From contig JAOCZO010000004.1 in assembly GCA_026413255.1 (NCBI GenBank), positions 310,001-374,000 of the forward strand: DNA of 64,000 nt, read 5' to 3'. Positions 1 to 9,990 of the stretch are shown here, piece after piece; position 1 is the first letter of the stretch; each line of letters begins with the position of its first letter. Position numbers and translations under genes: made by a program. Source of the DNA: Fereydounia khargensis (taxonomy: Eukaryota > Basidiomycota > Ustilaginomycetes > Urocystidales > Fereydouniaceae). The notes beneath the pieces were generated by a model that saw only the letters and a program-made list of their open reading frames with translations, had not been told where the DNA came from and did no database searches.

Positions 1-1860
1 AGAGGAAGACCGGGTCTTTTTCACTGTGCAGCTCTTGTTTCTCTGTCTTGCTACTCATGTTGTGTTCTGTTGCACTCAATTCGGAGCCGGCCAGTTAGTG
101 AGCAACACCGCTCAGCCTGTCTGTCTCCCCTCCAGCCAGGGCGAGGACGCGCTGCTTCTGCCGCCTGACGCGTTTCTACCCTTTTTTCTTAAAGCGAAGC
201 GGGCGAGACACACACTGAGTCGCGTCGTCGCTTCTCCTGCACCCTGGTTTGAACCCGATCGGCTCACCATTGGGTGTTGGGCGCGTGCTTCTGCCTGACA
301 ACGGATAGCCGTGTTACAAAACTGCAGGCTGCATTCGCTTCAACTGAGCCGCCATTCGATGGTGCCATGTCCATTTGGACCAGACAGAGAGATGAAGAGT
401 ACAGTATGAGTTAACTATTGTATGGCACTGCTCTGTAACGTAGGTCACCAACCTACCGGACGAGTGCCTATCATGGCGACTGCTTTTCTCTTGGCGCGCT
501 TCTCACATCAGAGCGAGGAGGGAATTCGCGCTCCTGACATTCTCCAGATCGGCTGGTAGAAGCGAGCTCAGCGAGAAGCAAAGAATTCCAGTCTCCGTGA
601 ATTCAGGCGATCTAATCCGTTACACGGTCCTCGGGAGGGCGACACAGTTGCCCACTCTCTTGCGATCGCAATCACACGACAAGCATGGTGCCGACACGTA
701 TACCTCTGTCCGATTGTAATACGGTGTGAGGTAGGGCTGACAATAACCGCACAGCAAGGCAATGTATTCTTGGGACGACAAAGGAGGGGCCGACCCGCTT
801 GCGGCTGACTCTTGAAAGTGCTTACGCCATTTTACGCCCACAGGATGCGAATGAAAAAAAGGCCTCTTGGCCTGAGCGAGCCCGGTTTGGAACCTTTTGT
901 AAAGTGGGATCTCTCGCCGGCTGTCTGTCTGTCTCGTCTGCTTGCGCGGAAATCCGTGGCATCGCAAACCAAAGCCATGGGCGCCAGACACAGAAAAAGG
1001 GGTGGCTATTTGGGGGGGAGGCGCGTCAAAGGAGGAGAAAAAAAAATAAAATGGGGAAAGGGGGGTTTCCAGAATGCGGTACCCCGAATTCAAATCGTTG
1101 TTGCTCTTCGACCGTGGTAGAATGAATACAAATGTAATCGCGCACTGGCTGGATCGATTCTTAGCGGCATTTTGGACAGGGCGGGCCGACGGGCAGCTGG
1201 TCGACCTGTTTTTTCGCTGCATGTCTGGGCTGAGCTTGGTTCGTGCAGGAGAATCGCCTAGCTGGCTGGCAGGCTGGTTGGTCAGTTGGGTTGGCCTGCC
1301 CATTGCCTGGCTTGCTGGCCTCGCGTAGAGCATGAGAGACCGATCTCAGCGGGTGCCAAAAGTAGGTCATGCACAAGTGACCCTACCCTGCTGATATTTG
1401 CTGTCAGTCAAACCCGAGCAGGCAGCCAGCCCCTTCCTCCCTCTCTCCTGGTTTTCGCGCGTTTCAAACCATTCCATCTACTCCTCCTCCTTCATCCTCA
1501 CAGGGCGTAGCCGCTGTCTCTTGCCCAGCCTTTACCATTACCGCGACGGACGATTAACGATTGACTTGACCTCCTGCTCCTCATCCTTCCCCACGGCCTC
1601 CTATAAGCCCCTTTGCTCCCTCAACCTCAAACCCGGGCTTGGCAGAAGCAAGTTCTTTTCCACGACCTTGGCGTCTCTGCGTCAACGTCGCTGCTTGCTT
1701 ATACGCATCAAGACCAGCTACATCTCACCTGACCACGCCTACCATCGCCCTTGTTGGCTGCTAGTACTTTTCGACCACCCCCTTCCCGATCTAGAGCCCC
1801 CCCCCTCTCGTCTGTTCTCCGTAGAGGCCGGTCTCTACCCAAGAGACGAGCTTGAGCAGC
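1..1860. other. Intergenic and 5' leader of the chitin synthase gene
   Basis: No convincing gene is seen here. Several open frames of 70-240 codons exist on both strands but they are low-complexity, have no recognisable domain and overlap one another. From about 1420 to 1850 the + strand is strongly C/T-rich, as is usual for a fungal promoter and 5' leader just ahead of a highly expressed gene. Around 1257-1325 there is a short imperfect repeat of CTGGCTGGCAGG-like units. Confidence 0.6.
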
Positions 1861-4800
1861 ATGGCCGGTGCGATCTCCTCCCAGGCGCCGGAGGACGTTG
1901 CCAAGCTTTCGCAGCTGTCCTCCATCACCCCTGACTCCATTTTCTCGGTGCTTAGAGATCGATTCTTTTCGTCGCTTCCCTACACTGCGCTCTCCGACTC
2001 CATTCTCGTATCTGTCAACCCGTACGCCTCCTCAGGAAACCGAAACACGGATGAAACCCTGCGAGAGTACACGCGGAACTACCGAGAGACAAACAAGCAA
2101 GCGAGGGGCGCTGCTCTCCCTCCCCATATTTTCGCTCAAGCCTGCAATGCCTTCTTCTACATGAGGCGTACGGGCCAGGATCAGAGCATCCTTCTGGCTG
2201 GTGACACTGCCAGTGGCAAGAGCGAGATTCGCCGACTTGCTGTGAGGACTCTGATCGAGCTCAGTGTCGCTGCCCCTGGAAAGAAGGGAGCCAAGCTCGG
2301 GCTGCAAATCCCGTCAGCAGAGTACATCCTTGATTCGTTCGGTAACTCTCGTACGCTGGAGAACAACAATGCTTCCCGCTTTGGAAAGTACACGGAGCTT
2401 CAGTTCAACGAGGCCGGAAGGCTGATGGGTGCCAAGACCCTCGACTACTACCTCGAGCGTAACCGCGTCGTGAATGCTGCCTCCAGCGAGCGTAACTTCC
2501 ACGTCTTCTACTACATGGTTGCTGGTGCGTCGGACGAGGAGAAGGAGTATCTCGGTATCGGCGACGGCTCCCACTTCCGCTATCTTGGCCAGATGTCAAG
2601 GCACAAGGATGTTGTCCATGAGGATACCCTTCGCTTGCAGCGACTCAAGCAGGCCTTCAAGAACGTCGGTTTCTCCAAGAGGCACGTCGCATCCATCTTC
2701 CAGGTGCTTGCTGCCATTCTGCACCTTGGAAACATTGAGTTTTACTACGATCGTCAGCGCACTCAGGACTCGGCTTCCATTCGCAACATGGACGTGCTCG
2801 ACCGTGTGGCCGACTTCCTCGGAATCCCTTCCAAGGCCTTGGAGGAGACCCTCACGTACAAGACCAAGCTGATCAAGAACGAAGTCTGCACGATCCTCCT
2901 CGACGCCGATGGTGCCTCAAACCACCGAGATGACTTGGCCAAGTCGCTCTACTCGCTGCTGTTTGCTTGGATCAACGAGAGCCTGAACGAGAAGTCGTGT
3001 CGAGACGATTTCGACACTTTCATCGGTATTCTTGACCTTCCTGGCTTCCAGAATCTATCAAAGGGCAACTCCCTCGACCAGTTCTGCGTCAACTTTGCAA
3101 GCGAAAGTCTGCATCGTTACATGCTGCGCACGGTTTTCGAGCGCAAGCAGGATGAGTACGCCGATGAAGGACTGAGCTATCTGTCTCCGGAAATACCCTA
3201 CTTCGACAATGCCGACTGCCTACGCCTGATGACCAATCAGCCAGGTGGCCTCATCCACATTATGGATGACCAGGCGCGAAGAATGCCCAAGAAGACGGAT
3301 CACACCATGATTGAGGCATTCGGAAAGCGATGGGGCAACCACCCCTCTTTCAAGGTGGGACCTGCTGACCGAAGCGGATTCTCTAGCTTCACCATCAGTC
3401 ACTACAACAGCGCGGTTACCTACACTAGCGAGAACCTCCTGGAGCGAAACACAGAGACTGTCAGTCCTGATTTTGTCTCGCTACTGCGCGGCACAGCGAA
3501 CGAGACCAGCAAGATTGGTCCCGACTTTTCCGCCAACACCGGCTCCAAGGTTCCCTTTGTCCGAAGCCTTTTCAACACGAAGGCCCTCAGCACCCAGTCG
3601 CACCCAAAGAGTGATCAGACCATTGTCGCTGCGCAGCAGTCTGTTAAACCGATGCGGGCCCCTTCAGTGCGTCGCCCCAACCGTGGAAACACGGTCAAGA
3701 GGGGCGCAACAGTCAAGAAGGCAAACGATGACGATGACACGGACGATGAGAACGGAGACGATGCTGCCGGCCAGGGCACTGGATCGAAGAAGAACTCCAC
3801 CGTCAGATGTGTGGCTGGCGAGTTTAAGGGTGCGCTCGACCTTTTGTTCGAGACTCTAGACGAGACCAAGGCTTGGTTCACCCTCTGTGTCCGACCGAAC
3901 GATAATCAGCTCCCAAACCAGTTTGAGGCACGGGTCGTCAAGCAGCAGATCAAGTGTCTGGGGCTCTCGGAGATGTCACGCAAGCTAGAAAACGAATACA
4001 GCGTCAGCATGACCTACGAGGAGTTCTGCGAGAGGTACGCGGACATTCCTTCTCTGCAGGCAGTCTCCATGCACGGCTCTGTCTCTGGTGAGGCCAAACA
4101 AAAGTTCTCTGCCGCCAAGGAGGTCATGGGTTGGTCAGATGGCGAAGCAGCGGCTGGCCGAGTGAAGGTATTCCTTTCCCACGATGCATTCCGCGAAGTC
4201 GAGGATGAGCTGAGGGCAGCTGATCCTGATGAGGTCAAGGCAAATGAGCGTCGGGCGCTGCAGGAAGCTGATGCAGTTGCGAGAGGCGAAGGTGACCCTT
4301 TCTCTCCAACAGGTATTCTCAGCGATCACCAGTCCCCTGGCAGCCCCGATCTTGTTGGAGCTTACGGCGATCCGTTCAAAGAGCAATCCAGTGCCGCTCT
4401 ACCGCTGGTCGGTGGCGAAGACAGTCTCGACGATGGAAAGAGCCAGTACTCAGCCTACTCTGGTCTGGGTGCGCCCCGGCGCAGCTTCGCTGGCGCGCTC
4501 AGCGGAAGCGCTTCTGTCATCGGATCGGAGGCTTATGCTCCTTCGCGCAACATGTTCGCTGATGTAGGAAAGGGCGGCCTCAACGAGAAGACGGGCACAA
4601 CTGCCTTCACCGAAGAGCCATCGGGCGAGGTTGCCGAAGAGGTTGGCACTACATCAGCACGCAAGAAGTGGGTTGCAGCCACCTGGCTTCTCACCTTTTG
4701 GCTCCCCTCGCCCCTGCTGCGGTGGATTGGAGGTCTCAAACGCCCAGACATCCGAATGGCCTGGAGGGAGAAGCTGGCTATCAACATGATGATCTGGTTC

Positions 4801-7800
4801 ATCTGCGCTTGTGCGGTCTTCGTAATCGTCGTCCTCGGAAACCTCATCTGCCCCAAGGAGCACGTCTACAGCCAGCAAGAGTTCCAATCCCACAAAGGCG
4901 ACAATGCGTACACAGCGATTCGAGGTGAAGTGTTTGATCTGAGCGAGATCCTCAAGATGCACCGCAGCATCGTCAAGGTGGTTCCGGACAAATCTGTCGA
5001 GGCATATGCTGGTGAAGATGCCACCGGAATCTTCCCTGTTCAGGTCAACGCGCTTTGCAACGGTGTGACCGGCACAGTCAGCCCTTGGGTTCAGCTCACC
5101 AATGACAACACCACGGACAAGAATGCCCAATACCATGACTTCAGGACCTTCCATACCGAAGATGCCCGGCCAGATTGGTATTACCAGTCCATGTGGCTGC
5201 TGCGGTCAAACTACCGACGCGGCTTCATGGGATACACATCTGATGGCATCCGCGATCTCCTTTCGGAGTCAAGGTCGGTGGCAATCTACCGCGGAGGCGT
5301 CTACGATGTTACCGACTACGTCAAACAGGGTAATCAAGGTGCTATCAAGGCACCGGAGGGCTTCCAAGCACCTGCGAACACGGATCTCAAGTTCATGTAC
5401 GACCCTGTCATCAGTCTCATCACGCAGAACCCAGGCCAGGACATCACCAAGAAGTTCGATTCCCTCAACGTTAATTCCGATCTGCTCGAAAGACAGCGAG
5501 TTTGTCTCCGAAACCTCTACTTCATCGGCAAAGTGGACAACCGTAACTCGCCAAAGTGCAGGTTCTCGCAGTACATTCTGCTCGCGCTCTCCCTGCTGAT
5601 GGTGGCCATTCTCGGATTCAAGTTCCTTGCGGCTTTGCAGTTCGGCCGAGCTCGCAAGCCAGAAGATCACGACAAGTTCGTCATCTGCCAGGTTCCGTGT
5701 TACACAGAGGGTGAAGAATCGATGCGCAAGACGATCAACTCACTCGCCGCGCTCAAGTACGACGACAAGCGCAAACTGATCTTCGTGATCTGCGACGGTA
5801 TGATCGTTGGTTCCGGAAACGACAGGCCTACTCCTCGTATTGTGCTTGACATCCTTGGCGCTGATCCAAACCTTGAACCTGAAGCGCTCAGCTTCCTTTC
5901 TCTCGGTGAAGGCACCAAGCAACACAACATGGCGAAGATTTACAGTGGCTTGTACGAGCACCTCGGTCATGTGGTGCCGTACATTGTTGTCGTCAAGGTT
6001 GGCAAGCCTACTGAGCGTTCGCGTCCAGGTAACCGTGGAAAGCGTGACTCGCAGCTGATCTTGATGCGTTTCCTCAACAAGGTTCACTTTGGTCTGCCGA
6101 TGAACCCGATGGAGCTTGAAGTCTATCACCAGATCAAGAACGTAATCGGAGTTAACCCGAGCTTCTACGAGTACATTTTGCAGGTCGATGCCGATACCGA
6201 GGTCGAGGCGCTCTCGCTCAACAGGTTCATTTCAGCCTTTATCCGTGACAAGAAGGTCATCGGTCTTTGCGGAGAAACGGCTCTTTCTAACGCCAAGGCT
6301 TCGATCATCACCATGCTACAGGTATACGAGTACTACATCTCGCATTATCTCGCGAAGGCGTTCGAGAGTCTCTTTGGCTCAGTCACCTGTCTGCCCGGAT
6401 GTTTCTCCATGTTCAGGATCAGGACCCCCGATACTCATAGGCCCCTCTTCATCGCTTCATCAATTGTTGAGGATTATGCCGAGAACCGAGTCGACACGCT
6501 CCACACCAAGAATCTGCTGCACCTCGGTGAGGATCGTTACCTGACTACGCTCGTCCTCAAGCATTTCGGCAAGTACAAGACCATTTTCGTCCGAGACTGC
6601 AAGGCTTGGACCGTCGCTCCGGACGACTGGAAGGTATTGCTTTCGCAACGACGTCGATGGATCAACTCCACAGTCCACAACCTGGTCGAGCTGATGTTCA
6701 CACCCGGTCTTTGTGGTTTCTGTTGTTTCTCCATGCGTTTCATCGTCTTTATCGACCTGCTGTCCACAGTCATCGCTCCAGTCACAGTGGCGTACATCGT
6801 CTATCTGATTGTCTTGGTTGCGACTGACACCGGAACCATTCCACTGACTGCCATCATCATGTTGGCTGCGATCTATGGCTGCCAGGCTGTTATCTTCATC
6901 CTGAACCGCAAGTTCGAGATGATCGGCTGGATGATCGTCTACATCATCGGTATCCCCATTTGGAGTCTTTTCCTGCCTCTCTACTCGTTTTGGCACATGG
7001 ACGACTTCTCGTGGGGTAACACGCGTGTTGTTGTCGGCGAGAAGGGTCAAAAGGTCGTGGTTCATGACGAAGGCAAGTTCGACCCGAGCGAAATTCCCCT
7101 CCAGACATGGACAGAGTATGAGAACGAGCTCTGGGAGCGCAACTCGGCTCGTTCGATCGGCTCAATCATCGAGGCTGCCCAAGCTGAGAAGAGGTCGAAC
7201 GCTTCGCGTGCCGGTTCAGCCTACGCTCCAAGCCTGTACGGTGCACCTGTGCTTCCACATAATGGAAGCTTCGGTCATAGCCCGACTCCCTCTCAGTTCG
7301 GAGGCACCCCGTCCCAGATCGGTGTAACGCCATCTCAGTTTGGTACCGGTTCGCAGATTGGAGGATACTTCCCTCAGATGGATCCAGCACGACAGTCGAG
7401 CTACAGTATTGGCGGCTTTGGAGGATACGCAACACCGGCCATGTCCATGTACGGTGCGCCGGCATCTACCTATGGCATGCCGACCGGATACTCGCAACCA
7501 GGCTTTGCAAACACAAATAGCATGTATGGCTTCCCTCAGTTCCCGCAGGCTGCGCCATCTGCATACGGAGGATCGCAACTAGGCATGGGAACCGTCGCAA
7601 GGAGCGAACTTGGGGCACCCACTGCCGACCTGGTCGACACTAGGGCAACAGGTCAATTACCCTCGGACGACGTCATCAAGGCCGACATCCGCAAGCTGAT
7701 CGCTGAGAGCGACCTGACAACAGTCACAAAGAAGCAGCTGCGCGCCAAACTTGAGCAGAAGTATGGCGTACCGATTGACAGCAAGAAGGCGTTCATCAAT

Positions 7801-7833
7801 GCCCAGATTGAAGCAACGCTTTCGGAAGCGTGA
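1861..7833 (+). CDS. MCS1: Chitin synthase with N-terminal myosin-like motor (Mcs1 type)
   Basis: Polymerises UDP-GlcNAc into chitin at the plasma membrane; the myosin-like head is known in fungi to help deliver or tether secretory vesicles. A single exon of 1990 aa. The start is the ATG at 1861 (MAGAISSQ); the open frame extends only to a TTG three codons upstream. Domains in order: myosin head about residues 20-780 with P-loop GDTASGKS (114-121), switch I NNNASRFGK (168-176) and switch II DLPGFQ (392-397); membrane segments near 935-958 and 974-996; a cytochrome b5-like region about 1000-1110; another membrane helix 1235-1260; a GT2 chitin synthase core with DAD (1443-1445), EDRYL (1557) and QRRRW (1596-1600); a C-terminal membrane cluster about 1626-1718; a low-complexity Gly/Ser/Tyr stretch; and a DEK_C domain at 1933-1990. 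The motor motifs are degenerate: Gln replaces the usual Glu of switch II. The family call is very secure. Confidence 0.97.
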   Translation: MAGAISSQAPEDVAKLSQLSSITPDSIFSVLRDRFFSSLPYTALSDSILVSVNPYASSGNRNTDETLREYTRNYRETNKQARGAALPPHIFAQACNAFFYMRRTGQDQSILLAGDTASGKSEIRRLAVRTLIELSVAAPGKKGAKLGLQIPSAEYILDSFGNSRTLENNNASRFGKYTELQFNEAGRLMGAKTLDYYLERNRVVNAASSERNFHVFYYMVAGASDEEKEYLGIGDGSHFRYLGQMSRHKDVVHEDTLRLQRLKQAFKNVGFSKRHVASIFQVLAAILHLGNIEFYYDRQRTQDSASIRNMDVLDRVADFLGIPSKALEETLTYKTKLIKNEVCTILLDADGASNHRDDLAKSLYSLLFAWINESLNEKSCRDDFDTFIGILDLPGFQNLSKGNSLDQFCVNFASESLHRYMLRTVFERKQDEYADEGLSYLSPEIPYFDNADCLRLMTNQPGGLIHIMDDQARRMPKKTDHTMIEAFGKRWGNHPSFKVGPADRSGFSSFTISHYNSAVTYTSENLLERNTETVSPDFVSLLRGTANETSKIGPDFSANTGSKVPFVRSLFNTKALSTQSHPKSDQTIVAAQQSVKPMRAPSVRRPNRGNTVKRGATVKKANDDDDTDDENGDDAAGQGTGSKKNSTVRCVAGEFKGALDLLFETLDETKAWFTLCVRPNDNQLPNQFEARVVKQQIKCLGLSEMSRKLENEYSVSMTYEEFCERYADIPSLQAVSMHGSVSGEAKQKFSAAKEVMGWSDGEAAAGRVKVFLSHDAFREVEDELRAADPDEVKANERRALQEADAVARGEGDPFSPTGILSDHQSPGSPDLVGAYGDPFKEQSSAALPLVGGEDSLDDGKSQYSAYSGLGAPRRSFAGALSGSASVIGSEAYAPSRNMFADVGKGGLNEKTGTTAFTEEPSGEVAEEVGTTSARKKWVAATWLLTFWLPSPLLRWIGGLKRPDIRMAWREKLAINMMIWFICACAVFVIVVLGNLICPKEHVYSQQEFQSHKGDNAYTAIRGEVFDLSEILKMHRSIVKVVPDKSVEAYAGEDATGIFPVQVNALCNGVTGTVSPWVQLTNDNTTDKNAQYHDFRTFHTEDARPDWYYQSMWLLRSNYRRGFMGYTSDGIRDLLSESRSVAIYRGGVYDVTDYVKQGNQGAIKAPEGFQAPANTDLKFMYDPVISLITQNPGQDITKKFDSLNVNSDLLERQRVCLRNLYFIGKVDNRNSPKCRFSQYILLALSLLMVAILGFKFLAALQFGRARKPEDHDKFVICQVPCYTEGEESMRKTINSLAALKYDDKRKLIFVICDGMIVGSGNDRPTPRIVLDILGADPNLEPEALSFLSLGEGTKQHNMAKIYSGLYEHLGHVVPYIVVVKVGKPTERSRPGNRGKRDSQLILMRFLNKVHFGLPMNPMELEVYHQIKNVIGVNPSFYEYILQVDADTEVEALSLNRFISAFIRDKKVIGLCGETALSNAKASIITMLQVYEYYISHYLAKAFESLFGSVTCLPGCFSMFRIRTPDTHRPLFIASSIVEDYAENRVDTLHTKNLLHLGEDRYLTTLVLKHFGKYKTIFVRDCKAWTVAPDDWKVLLSQRRRWINSTVHNLVELMFTPGLCGFCCFSMRFIVFIDLLSTVIAPVTVAYIVYLIVLVATDTGTIPLTAIIMLAAIYGCQAVIFILNRKFEMIGWMIVYIIGIPIWSLFLPLYSFWHMDDFSWGNTRVVVGEKGQKVVVHDEGKFDPSEIPLQTWTEYENELWERNSARSIGSIIEAAQAEKRSNASRAGSAYAPSLYGAPVLPHNGSFGHSPTPSQFGGTPSQIGVTPSQFGTGSQIGGYFPQMDPARQSSYSIGGFGGYATPAMSMYGAPASTYGMPTGYSQPGFANTNSMYGFPQFPQAAPSAYGGSQLGMGTVARSELGAPTADLVDTRATGQLPSDDVIKADIRKLIAESDLTTVTKKQLRAKLEQKYGVPIDSKKAFINAQIEATLSEA

Positions 7834-8247
7834 CTCCTTACATCCGAACAATAAGTTTGAACAAAATGCATGCAACGGACACTTGGTGATCATCCCTTTT
7901 CCTTTCGGCTCGTTTCCATCTTTCCCCCCTCTTCCTCTCCCCCTTTTTATGTCTTCTTGACCTTTCATTGTGCGCTGGTAAATAGTCGAGTCAGTAAATG
8001 CTTGACAGGATCATTCAAGTTTTCTTTATGCGCGATTTATTTGAAATCCAAGCACAAGATATCGCATTTCTTTTGTCGTGAGCGCGAGACTATTATAGGT
8101 ACAAGGGAAGCAACGATCATACAGTGAAAAGCGATGAGGAGCAAGAGTACAACAAAGCGGGCGGTGTACAAATTTGTGAATATGGCAGACAAACAAAAGG
8201 ACGAGAAAAGTCGGGCGACGCAGTCGCCGGCTCAAGCTGGTTAGAGT
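7834..8247. other. Convergent intergenic region
   Basis: Lies between the 3' ends of the chitin synthase gene (+) and the NDK-like gene (-). It should hold both 3' UTRs. A C/T-rich stretch at about 7895-7950 follows the chitin synthase stop. No gene is seen. Confidence 0.6.
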
Positions 8248-9990
8248 TCAGACGCGGCTGACACTCTGTGGACGGGGTGGCATCGCAGGGCTGCGATATG
8301 CTGAGGGTGGCGGCGCGTTCCTGCGCGCTGCTGAAGGAGGCGGCGTTTCGGTCTTGCCGAGTGCTGAGCTTGGGCGATCACGGACTGGTGTGCCCGCAGC
8401 GATGCGGGCATTGGCGGCGTTGTTGGACCTGGGGACGATAGTGGGAGCTTGGAGGGAGGCAAGGCTGAAAGTCATGCTGCGACGTTTGTGACCGGGCGTG
8501 TTGACATAAGGATCCTGCTTGTGGTGGTTCTCTTTCTCTTTTTCAGGAGAAGGAGAGACAGCTTGCTCCGCACCTCCGGTGCGAGCTAGCGACGCACGGT
8601 TGGCGCGAGGGGCCATGGACGGCTTGGCGAGAGAGGGAATGTTGAGACTCAGCGAGTTGCGCTTGTGTCCCGGGGTGGACGAGTAGTCGACTGGTCGGCG
8701 CTCACGTTCCCCGCTTCCGGCGCTGCTGTTCGTTTCAACAGAGGTGATGCTGGTCGTACGATTGCCTCGTCCGGGAGTCGTGGCGTTCTGACCAGAAGGG
8801 GCTGGACTGCCTGTGTGGGCTGTGATACGACTCATCGATGCCCGAGTCTGGCGGGGTGCGATGGTTGGCGCAGCGGTGGAAGCAACCTGTATGCTAGTGC
8901 TGCGCTTGTGTCCAGGCGTGTTTGAGTAGTCGACTTGCTTCTTCTCGCGGACCTTTGAGGCGGCAGCGGGAGAGAAAGTAACATCAGACTTAGTGCGGGC
9001 AGCCGCAGCCTTGTTCAGGCGCGGGGCGACCGTAGGTGGACGCAAGGATGCGGGAAGCTGAACCTGCGCCTTGGGCAGCCCAGAGATGCCAACAGGGCCC
9101 TCAACGCCTTTGGTGCTTCCTCCACTTGCGGAGCTCGTCTCAGATGGGTTGCGGCGCGGAGGATCTGGAAGCTTGATGCCCATGCGCAAAGCAGCCGCTT
9201 TACTCAATCGCGGCTGGATCGATGCACGCTTGAGCGAGTCTGGGAGAGGACGCGCGCGGAACGTCGTGGGGTCTTGAGACTGTGCGACCGCAACATTGGC
9301 ATCGTTTGCTTGCACTTCTTGTTGACTTGCGTTTGCGGCAGATTGGTGGTATGAGTCCTGGCCATTGTGATCCGAATCCAGCTCGGGGAAGCAGACAGCA
9401 ATCTGGTCCTGAGCAACAAGGTCGTTCGGTGAACCGTAGAATGAATCGACACCGTAGGTTTGACGGAGGCCCTTCTTGGAGATGGGGAGGCCGTCATCTC
9501 GTATCTGGAGATTGTGATGGTCGTCGTTATCGGTCTCCGTGTCCGATTCGGGGCCTAGGAGTTCAAGCCATGTCTCGACAGCATTGGCACGTTCGAGAAC
9601 CAGGACATGGATTGGACCGTTTGTCAAGCGGCAAGCCCAGGTGGAGAAGTCAGCAGTGTCTGAGTCTGGAGCGGCGTCAGTGTAAAGAAAGTAGTGGAGG
9701 AAATCATCGTCATCCGGAGAATTCCAGCGCTCAGCACGCTCAGCGATGATGTCGAATCCAGCCTGAATGATGCGACTTTCAATAGCGAGTCGGTGAACCT
9801 TGGCAGCAGATTTAGTGAGGACAGCAACAGTTCGAGTGGTGGGGCCTTCTTGGCGAGGCATGGGAATGGGAGGTGACACAGCCATGCTGCCAGAACGTGG
9901 CATCGGGACGCGGACTTGCGCGGTCGGGCTAGCGTCGGGGGATGGGAAAGTCAAAGTCTGGCTTGGACCCGGCCGGCGGGGACTTGACAT
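8248..9990 (-). CDS. Protein with degenerate nucleoside-diphosphate-kinase domain and TPGHKR repeats
   Basis: Single exon, 580 aa. I chose the ATG at 9990 (MSSPRRPGPS); the frame stays open to 10071, but that extension looks like pyrimidine-rich leader. Residues about 53-220 resemble NDK: a TVAVLTK strand, a helix ending in GFDIIAERAERW, then GPIHVLVLERANAVETWLELLG and GLRQTYGVDSFYGSPND. The catalytic NxxHGSD motif of true NDKs reads DSFYGSPND here, so Tyr185 replaces the phosphorylated His and kinase activity is unlikely. The remaining two thirds are basic and disordered, with three TPGHKR motifs (residues 358, 439, 498), two of them preceded by DYS, and five copies of a PRxxxAxxxR element. 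Function unknown; such repeats suggest a binding scaffold, possibly cytoskeletal, which is inference. The NDK relation rests on motif order and is moderately sure. Confidence 0.75.
   Translation of the reverse strand: MSSPRRPGPSQTLTFPSPDASPTAQVRVPMPRSGSMAVSPPIPMPRQEGPTTRTVAVLTKSAAKVHRLAIESRIIQAGFDIIAERAERWNSPDDDDFLHYFLYTDAAPDSDTADFSTWACRLTNGPIHVLVLERANAVETWLELLGPESDTETDNDDHHNLQIRDDGLPISKKGLRQTYGVDSFYGSPNDLVAQDQIAVCFPELDSDHNGQDSYHQSAANASQQEVQANDANVAVAQSQDPTTFRARPLPDSLKRASIQPRLSKAAALRMGIKLPDPPRRNPSETSSASGGSTKGVEGPVGISGLPKAQVQLPASLRPPTVAPRLNKAAAARTKSDVTFSPAAASKVREKKQVDYSNTPGHKRSTSIQVASTAAPTIAPRQTRASMSRITAHTGSPAPSGQNATTPGRGNRTTSITSVETNSSAGSGERERRPVDYSSTPGHKRNSLSLNIPSLAKPSMAPRANRASLARTGGAEQAVSPSPEKEKENHHKQDPYVNTPGHKRRSMTFSLASLQAPTIVPRSNNAANARIAAGTPVRDRPSSALGKTETPPPSAARRNAPPPSAYRSPAMPPRPQSVSRV

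Noticed and set aside
26-298. Frame with a hydrophobic, signal-like start at the left edge
   Set aside because: The rest of the peptide is Arg/Pro-rich and random in look, with no splice sites or homology that I can see.
620-1333. 237-codon minus-strand frame left of the chitin synthase
   Set aside because: No signal, domain or splice support; low-complexity Ser/Pro/Gln peptide that overlaps several other random frames.
6460-7065. 201-codon frame antisense to the chitin synthase
   Set aside because: Overlaps the conserved catalytic domain on the other strand; composition typical of antisense shadows.
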